Part shown: positions 51,093 through 60,276 of the stretch, one piece after another | How positions within the stretch are numbered: the first letter of the stretch is position 1 | Layout: every line of letters begins with the position of its first letter | Assembly: GCA_029570205.1 (NCBI GenBank) | Contig: JAKQSI010000021.1 | Location: forward strand, 1 to 64,000 | Direction of reading: 5' to 3' | Origin: Candidatus Omnitrophota bacterium | Lineage (GTDB): Bacteria; Hinthialibacterota; Hinthialibacteria; Hinthialibacterales; JAKPRU01 | Length of the DNA stretch: 64,000 nt | Position numbers and translations under genes: made by a program | The notes under the pieces: generated by a model | Database searches by the model: none | Told to the model about the DNA's origin: nothing | What the model saw: only the letters and a program-made list of their open reading frames with translations

Positions 51093-53930
51093 ATGCAAAC
51101 ACTCTCTTTCTTTCTCACCGCGATAATGCTCGCTGTTCCTCAGCCATCGCCACGGGAACGAATCGATACATTTCTGGACACCACTCTCAAAGAATGGCGA
51201 TTCTATCCCGGTGAATTCCATGGTGCTGAACAACCCGATATTGACGATTCATCCTGGGAACAGGTGTCCATCGGGCATTGCTGGTTTCCGCATGATTCCA
51301 CATGCTGGTTTCGCACACGCATCCAGGTCCCGGAAACGATCATGGGATTCCCGACGAAAGGCAAACGACTCCGACTGCTTTGCGGGATCGACAATGAAGG
51401 GGTTGCGTACGTCAACGGAGAGAAGAAAGGGCAGTTTATTTGGGGAGATGGGGACATTGTTCTGACCGAACAGGGAAATCCCGGTGAGACAATCACCATC
51501 GCTCTGCATGGAATCAACCGTGCGGGATACGGGAAATTCATCCATGCCTATATCGGCTCCGACGAAAGCCTTCAGGTTTACAGGGCGTTCAAGAAAATCC
51601 TGGGCGACATCGATCTGATTGAAACCCACCTGACTGAACAGGACACGGCATGGCGGACAGCCATTCAGAAAGTATATGAAACAATAGATGTCGATCGGAT
51701 CGACAAATCCGACTCCCGACTCGAATCGATGCTCGCAATGCTGAATGATGCCGATGGGATTCTGTTGCAGGTGACACAGTCCGTTCCGGAGCGGCTTTCT
51801 TCTCTCGAAAAGGGCCGTGACCAATTGGAAAGCAGGTTGGAGGAAGGGAGATCGAAGGGGCTCGCGATGGATTATGTTCGTCTGAAAGCGCGAGTCCTGA
51901 GGAGTTTTATTGAATATGCGCGAGAGGATTATGCAAAAGAGGGTTTCTGGATGAAAGCGCGCGCGGAACGCACGGTTGCCTGCTTGGAGGGTTTAACACA
52001 GAAGGCGCTTTATGAGGTCGGGGATATCCTGGCTCACCCCGAAAACGACCATCCTGTGCCGCGATATCGAACGGGTGAGATCACCATTCGAGACGGGGCG
52101 TTTTGGCAGGGGGATCGCCCGGTCTATTTCAACGGGATGGGGCATTTCGGGCAGGTGCGTAAAGACATCCCGATTTTCCAGGACTATGGGATGAATATCA
52201 TTCAGACCGAAATCGGCCCGAACAGCGTTGTTATGGAGGATGGGTCCCTCAAACTGGATCGACTGAAGGAGACCATTCTGAAACCCCTGGAACAGGCAGA
52301 GCAGTATAATGTGGCCGTCTGTGTGTTGCTTTCGCCGCATTATTTTCCCGAATGGGCAATGAAAAAATATCCCGAACTGGCAGAGGCCGGTCACGGCTTT
52401 ATAGAGTATGACATTGACCATCCGGTTGCCCGCGAAATTATCGAGAAGTTCCTGCGCGCAGTCGTGCCGGAAATGGCCCGCTACAACTCGCTTCACAGTC
52501 TCTGTTTGTCGAATGAACCGGAATATGTGAGTCGAACCGAGGTCTCCGCGAAACTATTTCATCAGTGGCTCCGGGGTCGCCACGGCAGCATTGAGAAATT
52601 GAATGCACTGTATGGAACGTATTACGAAAGGTTTGAAGATGTCCCGCAGGCAACCCGCGAGTTCTGCAATCCGGCCTTTGTGGACTGGTGCGAGTTCAAC
52701 CAGGAGCGGTTCTGGGGCTGGCATAAATGGATGGCAGACATCATTCACAAGTGCGCCCCCGATATTCCCGTTCATGCAAAGAGCATGGCCCATTCCTGGC
52801 GAGGATGGGAGAGTTTTGAACTGGGGGTGAATCACGAGGAGTTTGCCCGCTTGGGACGCATTACCGGAAATGACTGCTTTGTGCAGCCGACCCGCCAACA
52901 GGATTATCCTTATGCACAGCACTGGATCGTTCAGGCGATGCACTATGGTTTCCAGCATAGCGTCGCGCCTGAACAGCCCATCTTCAATTCCGAAAACCAT
53001 TTGATTCCGGATGACAATGCGGTCTTTACACCGGGCGAACATATTTACACAGCTCTCTGGGAGGGGGCGATCCAGGGGATGGGCGCGTCAACAATCTGGG
53101 TCTGGGAGCGCGAGGAAGGGAAGACCCTTTTCGACAATATCCTGACCCGACCGGGCTGCGTGGAGGCTGCCGGACGAGCCGGCCTGGACCTGATGCGCCT
53201 GGCTCCGTTGGTAGCAGCACTGGCGAATGTCCCGCCGCAGATCGGGCTGTTTCATGCATGGCACAGCAATGTCCGCACGAACGACACTCGCGATGCCTCA
53301 ATCATGGCGTATGAGGGATTGGCCAACCTCGGCGTCCCGATTCGAATCGTTACGGAAAAAACAATCCGGCAGGGCGCGTTGAACGACTTGGCCATTGTGG
53401 TCGCCGCCAAAACCGACTGGATCCACCCGGAAACCGCTCCCCATTTTGCCGATTTTGTTTCCAAAGGCGGAGTTCTATTTGTGATCGAACCATGTTTCTC
53501 ACGGGACCAGTACGGACGCACAAATCCGGATTTGTCGGCCTGGATGAATGAACCGGAACAAATGGGGCGAATTGTCCGCCTGGATACGCCGCTAACTGCA
53601 TTGGCGATTCGAGACCTGGTCGGCGGGCAATTGAAAACAATCGGGCGCGGAACCCCGGTTCCTCTGATGGATGCGTACGGGGATCCTCTTTGGGGCGTTT
53701 TGTGGCGGGTACTCGATGATGGAAATCGATATGTTGTCGATGTGGTGAATCAGCGGCGGTCTCCCCAAACGATTCGGCTACCCTTGCAATCGGGAGCGAT
53801 CATAACCGACCTTATATCCGGTAAGTCGTTCGGAAACTCATTTGAATTGCCTCCGCTCCACCCCATGTTGCTTGAGGTAATGAAAGAAGATATCCCTCGA
53901 ATTGTACCGGTTCAAGAACCGATTTTTTGA
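51093..53930 (+). CDS. Secreted GH42/GH2-like beta-glycosidase
   Basis: 945 residues. ATG 51093 with AAGGA 8 bases upstream; short signal MQTLSFFLTAIMLAVPQPSP. A jelly-roll sugar-binding domain (20-160: WEQVSIGHCWFPHD, WFRTRIQV, VAYVNGEKKG) and a helical linker (165-330) are followed by a GH-A clan barrel (about 340-720). Acid/base Glu475 lies in LCLSNEPEY and nucleophile Glu634 in IFNSENHL, the spacing expected of GH42-like enzymes. Then a trimerisation-like domain (DASIMAYEGLANLGVPIRIV, LAIVVAAKTD, GGVLFVIEP) and a C-terminal beta domain. Likely cleaves a beta-linked glycan outside. The exported nitrilase gene follows 28 bases on. Confidence 0.85.
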   Translation: MQTLSFFLTAIMLAVPQPSPRERIDTFLDTTLKEWRFYPGEFHGAEQPDIDDSSWEQVSIGHCWFPHDSTCWFRTRIQVPETIMGFPTKGKRLRLLCGIDNEGVAYVNGEKKGQFIWGDGDIVLTEQGNPGETITIALHGINRAGYGKFIHAYIGSDESLQVYRAFKKILGDIDLIETHLTEQDTAWRTAIQKVYETIDVDRIDKSDSRLESMLAMLNDADGILLQVTQSVPERLSSLEKGRDQLESRLEEGRSKGLAMDYVRLKARVLRSFIEYAREDYAKEGFWMKARAERTVACLEGLTQKALYEVGDILAHPENDHPVPRYRTGEITIRDGAFWQGDRPVYFNGMGHFGQVRKDIPIFQDYGMNIIQTEIGPNSVVMEDGSLKLDRLKETILKPLEQAEQYNVAVCVLLSPHYFPEWAMKKYPELAEAGHGFIEYDIDHPVAREIIEKFLRAVVPEMARYNSLHSLCLSNEPEYVSRTEVSAKLFHQWLRGRHGSIEKLNALYGTYYERFEDVPQATREFCNPAFVDWCEFNQERFWGWHKWMADIIHKCAPDIPVHAKSMAHSWRGWESFELGVNHEEFARLGRITGNDCFVQPTRQQDYPYAQHWIVQAMHYGFQHSVAPEQPIFNSENHLIPDDNAVFTPGEHIYTALWEGAIQGMGASTIWVWEREEGKTLFDNILTRPGCVEAAGRAGLDLMRLAPLVAALANVPPQIGLFHAWHSNVRTNDTRDASIMAYEGLANLGVPIRIVTEKTIRQGALNDLAIVVAAKTDWIHPETAPHFADFVSKGGVLFVIEPCFSRDQYGRTNPDLSAWMNEPEQMGRIVRLDTPLTALAIRDLVGGQLKTIGRGTPVPLMDAYGDPLWGVLWRVLDDGNRYVVDVVNQRRSPQTIRLPLQSGAIITDLISGKSFGNSFELPPLHPMLLEVMKEDIPRIVPVQEPIF

Positions 53931-53958
53931 CATTATCCCATAAAGAGGTAATGAGTAA

Positions 53959-54966
53959 ATGACTCGATTCGGTCGTGGAAGTATTCATCAACAGATCCTT
54001 GCTTTAAGTATCGTTACAATGATGTGCGTATGCCCGACATACGGCGCATCGGACGAAAAAGAAACGCAAGATAAGGAGAAGACCTTGATTACAGTAGCTT
54101 TGCTTCAGATGTTGCCCAAAGAGAATGACCGGCAGGCGAATCTCGTAAAGGGAGAGGAGTATTGCAGGCGGGCCGCCGCCATGGGGGCGGATATTGCTCT
54201 CATGCCGGAGATGTGGAGTAACGGTTATTCCGGCCTGGAAGACAAATCGGAAGAGGCTATTCGGGAATGGCAGTCCCGGTCGGTCCCGCGTGACGGCGAA
54301 TTTGTGGGGCATTTTTTGAAACTGGCCGGGGAACTCAATATGGCTATCGCCGTGACTTACCTGGAAACCTGGGAGAAAGCCCCCAGAAATACGATGACCC
54401 TGATCGACCGGCATGGCAAGATGGCGCTGACCTATGCAAAAGTGCATACCTGTGACTTCGGATTGAACGAGGCTGTCTGTACGCCCGGTGAGGATTTCCC
54501 TGTGTGCGAACTTGGTACGGCACATGGTTCCATTCGGGTAGGCGCGATGATCTGCTATGACCGCGAACAACCCGAAAGCGCGCGCATTCTCATGCTCAAC
54601 GGCGCAGAACTGATCCTGGTTCCGAATGCCTGTACTCTCCGCCACATCTTTGTCGATCAACTTCGGATTCGGGCGCTGGAGAATGCCTTGGCTGTTGCGA
54701 TGACTAATTACCCCGCGCCCAAATTCAACGGCAGTTCCGCAGCGTTCACTGCCGGCGGGGACCTTATTGTCGAGGCAGGAGACGCGGAAGGGATTTATCT
54801 CGCGCCGTTTGATTTTGAGAAAATTCGCGAAAACCGCCGGAAAACCATCTGGGGCAATGCATTCCGCAGACCGCACCGATATCAGGCGCTACTGGAAAAC
54901 CACGGCCCGGATGTCTTCAAAAGAAATAACGCGCTCGACCAACCATTCCGGGTGGAAGAACGGTAG
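53959..54966 (+). CDS. Exported carbon-nitrogen hydrolase (nitrilase superfamily)
   Basis: 335 residues. Signal peptide (HQQILALSIVTMMCVCPTYGA). Catalytic triad is complete: Glu84 in LMPEMWSNGY, Lys161 in YAKVHTCDFG, Cys199 in MICYDREQPE; the additional Glu near 170 is present. The family splits amides, nitriles or ureido bonds. An exported member next to glycosidase genes may remove an amide or N-acyl group from a sugar or peptide part of a glycoconjugate (inference). The TAG stop is the first codon of a dispersed repeat (54963-54982). Confidence 0.9.
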   Translation: MTRFGRGSIHQQILALSIVTMMCVCPTYGASDEKETQDKEKTLITVALLQMLPKENDRQANLVKGEEYCRRAAAMGADIALMPEMWSNGYSGLEDKSEEAIREWQSRSVPRDGEFVGHFLKLAGELNMAIAVTYLETWEKAPRNTMTLIDRHGKMALTYAKVHTCDFGLNEAVCTPGEDFPVCELGTAHGSIRVGAMICYDREQPESARILMLNGAELILVPNACTLRHIFVDQLRIRALENALAVAMTNYPAPKFNGSSAAFTAGGDLIVEAGDAEGIYLAPFDFEKIRENRRKTIWGNAFRRPHRYQALLENHGPDVFKRNNALDQPFRVEER

Positions 54967-54982
54967 GTCAGGCGTCCCTGCC
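54963..54982. repeat. Dispersed repeat copy providing the nitrilase stop codon
   Basis: GTAGGTCAGGCGTCCCTGCC differs at one base from the minus-strand arm at 2029-2048. It starts within the last sense codon; its TAG is the stop. The rest of 54983-55112 shows nothing convincing. Confidence 0.75.
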
Positions 54983-55112
54983 TCACAGTAGGTCTCCCAA
55001 CTCCTTGTTTTTTAACTCCTGATTTTCTCTCCCACTCCGCCTCTGTTGGACGAGTTATCCCTCCGGTATATGATGACTTGTCTTATTCTCCGATAGTTTC
55101 TACGGCAGACAC

Positions 55113-56975
55113 ATGACAGATCTCTTCGATCATAACCTCTCCGCCGTCAGCCGCCTCGACCCGGACCTGGCTCAAGCCCTCCGCTCCGGCAGAGAGGATG
55201 AATCCATCGTTCTCGGCGCGACTTCCGAGAATGTTCCGAGCGTGGGCATTCTGCGGAACGGCAAGACATTTCTTCTGCATCATCCACAGAAGCCTCTCAC
55301 CGACTCCCGCGAAATGATTGCCTCCATTAAGGATGCTCCCGGCGCATGGAACTTCGCCGTTCTGGGTCTCGGCCTCGGATATGTCCCCCTGCTTCTTCTC
55401 GAAGGACGCAAACATCCGCCGGATTTCCTGCTCCTTGTGGAACCGTCCATTTCCGTGTTTCGGGCAGCCTGCCGGCAGGTCGATCTGAGACCCATTTTGC
55501 AGTTGCCGTCCTGCTGTCTCCTCGTGGGAAAACCGTCTGCATTGACTTATGAGGCCCTCATGGCCAACCTGCCGCGCATCCTCGCCAATCGGATCACCGT
55601 CATCCAACATCCGCCGACACGCCACCTGTTTCCCGAATGGATGCAGGAGCAGGAAAACCGGATCCGTGATGTCTGGCGGTTCGGCGAAAGCAGCCTGATC
55701 AGCAAGCATCGCGATGGTCAGCAATATGTCCTGAACCTGCTCGGCAATCTCCCCTCGTTCGCTCAAAGTCGCGGCATTCGCGCTGGACGGTCCACCCTGC
55801 GCAATGTCCCGGCCATCATTGTCGCCGGAGGACCTTCGCTCAAGAAAAACGTAGATCATCTCAGTGAACTCCGCAAACATGCCCTCGTCATCTGCGTGGA
55901 CACCATTCTTGATTATCTCCTTGAGGTCGGCATCCCACCGCACTTGGCGGTCACGGTCGATCCGTCCGAACTCAATCTCCGCCATTACCGAAAACAGTCC
56001 TATGTCGATTTCGGTGTGCGTCTGGCTTTCGATCCCGAATGTTTCCCCGTCTCCGAGCGATTCGGCGATGAAACTCTGACTTACACCACCGACAAATCGG
56101 AGTTCTTCGCCTGGCTGGACAAGATGCTCGGTCCCAAAGGTTCGATCATCAAAGGCGGCATGGTCTCCCAAGCGGGATTTTATCTGGCCCGTTATTGGGG
56201 CTGCGATCCGATTGTCTTCCTGGGCCAGGACCTCGCCCTGGACCCCGACACCGGCGCAACCCACCACACCGGCGCGGCGCTCGTCCGCACTGTCCGATGG
56301 GTTGAGGGCGACCGGAATCATGTCGATTACCCCGCCGTTGACCATGATGAGGTTCTTCGCCGCGAGCAGTTGTTCTGGGTCCCCGGTGCAATGGGAGGTG
56401 AGGTACCCACAGTCCGGAATCTGTATGCGTATCTCCGCCTGGTGGAGCGCGATATCTCCCAGACCCGGGCTTGCGTTATTGATGCCACCGAGGGCGGCGC
56501 GCGGATCGCCGGTACACAGATCATGACCGCCGAGGATGTCCTTGCGTCCATACGCAGCCACCCCTTCGACTTCGAACCCTTCTGGGATCGTCTCGGCCGA
56601 AATCGCCCGACTTCCCCAAAGGCGCTGGAGGCCGCCCGGCGGGATATTCGAAAACAACTTGACCGCTGCCTGGAATACGCCGAGCGAGGAAAACATCTCC
56701 TGGAGGAACTGAGCGAACGCGCGACGGATGTCGACACAATCAGGCAACAACTTGATCCCCTCCGCGCTTATATCTTCGATGACCCGGTCAGCGACTACTT
56801 CATTGAACAAACCGCCTCCGCCACTCTCTTCGAGTTTCTCAAACGCGGCCCTGCCGATGCCGATCCCCAGCGCGAACTCCAGGAAACCCGTCGCCGTTAC
56901 ACCGCCCTCATCAACGCCGCCTTCGAGGCTTGCCATAAACTGCGCCAATTCCTCCCCCCGCCCTCCCTCTCCTGA
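55113..56975 (+). CDS. DUF115 / Maf-type glycosyltransferase-like protein
   Basis: 620 residues, ATG 55113. N-terminal Rossmann-like part (NFAVLGLGLGYVPLLLLE, LLLVEPSISVFRAA) and the central DUF115 domain: AIIVAGGPSLKKNVDHLSELRKHALVICVDTILDYLLEVGIPPHLAVTVDPSE (read in pieces), GGMVSQAGFYLARYWGCDPIVFLGQDLAL. This is the arrangement of motility-associated Maf proteins that add nonulosonic acids to flagellin, and of related proteins beside LPS or glycan genes. No flagellar gene is present here; the two GT4 genes downstream favour surface-glycan assembly. A helical C-terminus (ARRDIRKQLDRCLEYAERGKHLLEEL). A 640-residue antisense frame is a shadow. Confidence 0.88.
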   Translation: MTDLFDHNLSAVSRLDPDLAQALRSGREDESIVLGATSENVPSVGILRNGKTFLLHHPQKPLTDSREMIASIKDAPGAWNFAVLGLGLGYVPLLLLEGRKHPPDFLLLVEPSISVFRAACRQVDLRPILQLPSCCLLVGKPSALTYEALMANLPRILANRITVIQHPPTRHLFPEWMQEQENRIRDVWRFGESSLISKHRDGQQYVLNLLGNLPSFAQSRGIRAGRSTLRNVPAIIVAGGPSLKKNVDHLSELRKHALVICVDTILDYLLEVGIPPHLAVTVDPSELNLRHYRKQSYVDFGVRLAFDPECFPVSERFGDETLTYTTDKSEFFAWLDKMLGPKGSIIKGGMVSQAGFYLARYWGCDPIVFLGQDLALDPDTGATHHTGAALVRTVRWVEGDRNHVDYPAVDHDEVLRREQLFWVPGAMGGEVPTVRNLYAYLRLVERDISQTRACVIDATEGGARIAGTQIMTAEDVLASIRSHPFDFEPFWDRLGRNRPTSPKALEAARRDIRKQLDRCLEYAERGKHLLEELSERATDVDTIRQQLDPLRAYIFDDPVSDYFIEQTASATLFEFLKRGPADADPQRELQETRRRYTALINAAFEACHKLRQFLPPPSLS

Positions 56976-57122
56976 CTTCCCTCCTCGTCCGACTTCTCTC
57001 CCCACCTCCCCCTTGCTTTTCTTTTAATTTTTAATTTTCCTTCCCCCCACCATTCGCCCCCACCCGTCCCATTTTCTTCTTCCCCCGTTGCTTTTCCTCA
57101 CCACCTTTCTTATCTTGTCGTC
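56976..57122. other. Polypyrimidine-rich spacer
   Basis: The plus strand is very rich in C and T for about 150 bases, with few G or A (for example CTCCCCACCTCCCCCTTGC). At 57028-57048 it contains TTTTAATTTTTAATTTTCC, the inverse of the A/T-rich element at 17850. No promoter or hairpin terminator was recognised. Confidence 0.6.
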
Positions 57123-58475
57123 ATGACCAGAAAAAAAATCCCTGTTCCCATTGCGGCCATGCCCTCTGTGGCCATCATCGGCCGCCCCAATGTGGGCAAA
57201 AGCACCTTATTCAACCGTCTCGTCGGGCGACAAGATGCCATTGTGGACGATCAGCCCGGTGTGACACGCGATGCCAAGGAACGGACTGCTTCCTGGAATG
57301 GCCGCGACTTCATCCTGGTCGATACCGGCGGCCTGTTCGGCCCGGAGGATGACCCGTTCTCGGCTGTCATCCAAGCCAAAATCGAGGAGGTTATTTCCGA
57401 GGCGGATATCCTTCTGCTGATGTTGGATGCTCAGGATGGCCCCACTCCCATGGATCATCAGGTCATGGATTTTCTCCGAAAGAGTCGCCGGAAAACAATC
57501 GTCGTCGTCAACAAACTCGATAATCCATCCCGGCTCGATCTCGTTGCCCCGTTTTATGAACTCGGCTGCGAGACACTCTTCCCCATCTCCTCCATGCACG
57601 GGACCGGCACGGGCGATCTGCTGGATGAAATCGTCGCCAACCTGCCCCCGCCTGTCGAAATCCCCGCCTACGAGGATGTCCCTGCCATCTCCATTGTGGG
57701 GCGTCCCAATGTCGGCAAAAGTACTCTGCTTAACCGCCTGGTCGGCCGGGACCGATCCATTGTCTCCTCCATCCCCGGTACCACGCGCGATCCGGTCGAT
57801 ACCCTCGTCGAATACGAGGGGCAGCGGTACTTGCTCATCGACACCGCCGGCATCCGACGTCGAGCCAAAATGCACCAGGGGCTGGACCGCTATGCCCTCA
57901 TGCGCGGTGAGGAGGCCATCGAACGAAGCGATGTCGCTCTCCTGATGATCGATGGAGCCGAGGGACTCACCGAAACCGATGCTCGTGTCTTCTCTTATGC
58001 CCATGATGCCGGCAAAGCCGCTGTTATTTTGGTCAACAAGTGGGACGTCGCCGAGCGAACCAAAGTGACCGGCGATGCCTTTCTCAAGAAACTGCGTGAG
58101 GTTATGCCGTATCTCTCTTATGCTCCCGTCCTGTTCGTTTCGGCGGAAACCGGCTATCACGTGCAGAGAATCTTCCCCGAAATCCGGCGCGTCCTGGAGG
58201 GCCATCAGCTGCGCCCGTCCACCTCAGACCTGAATGATCTCCTGAAGGAAATCCTCTTGCGCCATCCGCCGCCATCTAAGAAGGGAAGGGAATCGAAAGC
58301 CTTCTATTGGACCCAGGTCGCCGTCCAGCCCCCGACCATTGTCCTATTCGTCAATGATCCCGATCTGATACACTTCTCTTACCGACGATTCCTGGTCAAT
58401 CGCCTGTATGAGCGGTTCGCTTTCTACGGGACTCCCATTCGTCTCTTGCTCCGGGCCCGTAAACGCTCCGATTAA
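57123..58475 (+). CDS. der: Ribosome-assembly GTPase Der (EngA)
   Basis: 450 residues, usual length. Two consecutive G domains: G1 VAIIGRPNVGKSTLFNRLVG with VDTGG and VNKLD, and second SIVGRPNVGKSTLLNRLVG with IDTAGI and VNKWD. C-terminal KH-like domain (FYWTQVAVQPPTIVLFVNDPDLIHFSYRRFLVNRL). Der helps 50S subunit maturation. ATG 57123 gives 12 extra residues (TRKKIPVPIAA) before the normal N-terminus; ATG 57159 is a possible shorter start. plsY follows at 13 bases. Confidence 0.97.
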   Translation: MTRKKIPVPIAAMPSVAIIGRPNVGKSTLFNRLVGRQDAIVDDQPGVTRDAKERTASWNGRDFILVDTGGLFGPEDDPFSAVIQAKIEEVISEADILLLMLDAQDGPTPMDHQVMDFLRKSRRKTIVVVNKLDNPSRLDLVAPFYELGCETLFPISSMHGTGTGDLLDEIVANLPPPVEIPAYEDVPAISIVGRPNVGKSTLLNRLVGRDRSIVSSIPGTTRDPVDTLVEYEGQRYLLIDTAGIRRRAKMHQGLDRYALMRGEEAIERSDVALLMIDGAEGLTETDARVFSYAHDAGKAAVILVNKWDVAERTKVTGDAFLKKLREVMPYLSYAPVLFVSAETGYHVQRIFPEIRRVLEGHQLRPSTSDLNDLLKEILLRHPPPSKKGRESKAFYWTQVAVQPPTIVLFVNDPDLIHFSYRRFLVNRLYERFAFYGTPIRLLLRARKRSD

Positions 58476-58488
58476 GAGAAGGTTGTTC

Positions 58489-59118
58489 ATGTTTCTCAGG
58501 TCTTTGTGGATACTTGGTTGCTATATCGTCGGGTCCATCCCTAACGGCTATTGGATTGTCAAGACATTTATGGGTATCGATGTGCGTGAGCATGGCAGCG
58601 GGAATATCGGTTTTACCAATGTCCTTCGGGTCGCCGGCACGAAACTCGGTATCCCGGTTTTTCTCCTGGATATCCTCAAAGGCGCGGTCCCCGTATATTT
58701 GACAATCCGCCTGTTTCCCGGCGAGGAATTGATCTATGTCCTTGCCGGAGCGGCCTGCCTGGCCGGACATAGTTGGTCCTGCTTTCTTCAATTTCGCGGC
58801 GGCAAAATCGTCGCCACGTCCCTTGGAGTGTTTCTGGTTCTCAAATGGGAGGCCATCCTTGTTTGCGTCGCCGTGTTTCTGATCGTTTTCGCCGCCACCC
58901 GCATTGTCTCCCTCGGCTCACTCCTTGCCGCCATGACTCTCGTCCTCGTTCAAATGATCGAGTATTTCTACTTCCCCGCCTGGTCACCCAGTACGGAAAT
59001 CTTTGTCTTTTCGGTTCTCGCTGCCATCCTGGTAGTCATCAAACACCGCTCGAATATCCGACGTCTCCTGGCCGGGCAGGAAAACAAATTGTCCCTCTCG
59101 AAAGGAAATTCATCGTGA
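58489..59118 (+). CDS. plsY: Acyl-phosphate glycerol-3-phosphate acyltransferase PlsY
   Basis: 209 residues. AGAGAAGG before ATG 58489. Polytopic inner-membrane enzyme transferring an acyl group from acyl phosphate to glycerol-3-phosphate, first step of phospholipid synthesis. The three conserved cytoplasmic motifs are present: GSIPNGYWIV with following GSGNIGFTNVLRVAG, GHSWSCFLQFRGGKIVATSLGV (GGKIVATS in place of the common GGKGVAT), and a last one near KHRSNIRRLLAGQENKL. The stop overlaps the GTG of hisA (GTGA). Confidence 0.95.
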   Translation: MFLRSLWILGCYIVGSIPNGYWIVKTFMGIDVREHGSGNIGFTNVLRVAGTKLGIPVFLLDILKGAVPVYLTIRLFPGEELIYVLAGAACLAGHSWSCFLQFRGGKIVATSLGVFLVLKWEAILVCVAVFLIVFAATRIVSLGSLLAAMTLVLVQMIEYFYFPAWSPSTEIFVFSVLAAILVVIKHRSNIRRLLAGQENKLSLSKGNSS

Positions 59119-59882
59119 AAATCATTCCGGCAATCGACGTTCGAGGCGGGCGCTGTGTACGCCTGTACCAGGGTGACTATAACCGCGAACAAATGTATTC
59201 CGAGGACCCCGTCTCTGTCGCCCTCAAATGGCAACATGATGGCGCGGAACTGCTCCACCTCGTCGATCTCGACGGCGCAAGAGATGGAGCCCCCACTAAT
59301 CGAGACATTCTCGCCACCATTGCCGGACAAACCTCCTGCCCCTGCGAGGTCGGCGGAGGCATTCGCGAGGAGGACCATATCCGCTGGTATCTGGACCATG
59401 GTGTCAACCGGATCATCCTGGGAAGCATGGCGATCTCCGATCCCCCCCGCTTCCGACAAATCTGCCGCACTTTCCCCGGGCGCATCGTCCTCGCCCTCGA
59501 TGCCAGGAACGGCTTCGTTTCCACACGCGGGTGGCGTGAGGATTCTGCCCTCCGCGCCGAGGACCTTCTCATCCAGGTCAGCAACCTCCCCCTCGCCGCT
59601 GTGCAATATACCGACATCGCCAAAGACGGCACACTGGAAGGTCCGAACCTCCCCGCCGTTCGCTCCATGGCGGCTCTGTGCCCGTTTACCTTTATTACCG
59701 CCGGCGGAATCGGTACCCTGGATCATATCCGGGCGTTGGAAAAGCTCAATCGAGAATTGGATGGAAAAATCTGGGGAGCCATTGTCGGACAGGCGCTGTA
59801 TCGCGGGGCTTTCACCTTGCCGGAAGCCATTGTGGCGGCGTGCGGCGAAAACCTGCCCGGATTGACCGAAAAAGGATCATGA
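59115..59882 (+). CDS. hisA: ProFAR isomerase HisA
   Basis: 255 residues from GTG 59115, with AAAGGA nine bases upstream. (beta/alpha)8 barrel with the family sequence: KIIPAIDVRGGRCVRLYQGDY (catalytic Asp8), LLHLVDLDGARDG, CEVGGGIREEDHIRWYLDHGVNRIILGS, IVLALDARNG (second catalytic Asp near 130), YTDIAKDGTLEGPN and ITAGGIGTLDHIRAL. Fourth step of histidine synthesis, in the cytoplasm. No other his gene is nearby. panD starts 4 bases after the stop. Confidence 0.95.
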   Translation: MKIIPAIDVRGGRCVRLYQGDYNREQMYSEDPVSVALKWQHDGAELLHLVDLDGARDGAPTNRDILATIAGQTSCPCEVGGGIREEDHIRWYLDHGVNRIILGSMAISDPPRFRQICRTFPGRIVLALDARNGFVSTRGWREDSALRAEDLLIQVSNLPLAAVQYTDIAKDGTLEGPNLPAVRSMAALCPFTFITAGGIGTLDHIRALEKLNRELDGKIWGAIVGQALYRGAFTLPEAIVAACGENLPGLTEKGS

Positions 59883-59886
59883 ACAC

Positions 59887-60276
59887 ATGCTTCGACGAAT
59901 GTTGAAATCAAAAATACAGCAAATCCGAGTCACTCATAAAGAACTGTATTATGCCGGAAGTCTCGCCGTCGATATGGACCTTTACGATGCCGCGGATATC
60001 AAGTCCGGCGAATCCGTCCATATCTACAATATGTCCAACGGCGAACGGCTCGAAACGTATGCCATCCCGGCTCCACGTGGCTCCGGTATCGTTTCCATTA
60101 AAGGAGCCGCATGTCGGAAAATGGAGATCGGCGATGAAATCCTCGTCGTCTCCTTCGCCGACTATTCCGAGGAGGAAGTAAACCGATACCGGCACAAAAT
60201 CGTGTTCGTCGACAGCAACAATAAACTCGACCGTATCGAAGAACGAACCGACAACGATTACCTGCCGAATACGTGA
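59887..60276 (+). CDS. panD: Aspartate 1-decarboxylase proenzyme PanD
   Basis: 129 residues. The self-cleavage site Gly24-Ser25 (YYAGSLAVD) that makes the pyruvoyl group is present, as are Lys9, Thr57 and Tyr58 (ERLETYAI). Makes beta-alanine for pantothenate and coenzyme A. Its stop overlaps the GTG start of the next glycosyltransferase gene (GTGA), so hisA, panD and GT genes are in one tightly packed operon. No panB or panC is near. Confidence 0.97.
   Translation: MLRRMLKSKIQQIRVTHKELYYAGSLAVDMDLYDAADIKSGESVHIYNMSNGERLETYAIPAPRGSGIVSIKGAACRKMEIGDEILVVSFADYSEEEVNRYRHKIVFVDSNNKLDRIEERTDNDYLPNT

Noticed and set aside
48878-51118. 746-residue minus-strand frame
   Set aside because: It is the antisense of the Tat-exported isomerase-like gene. 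It has no signal, family motif or good start, and stop codons are scarce only because of codon bias on the coding strand.
55083-57005. 640-residue minus-strand frame opposite the DUF115 gene
   Set aside because: Translation is Gly/Glu/Asp-rich without any motif, while the plus strand shows clear DUF115 sequence.
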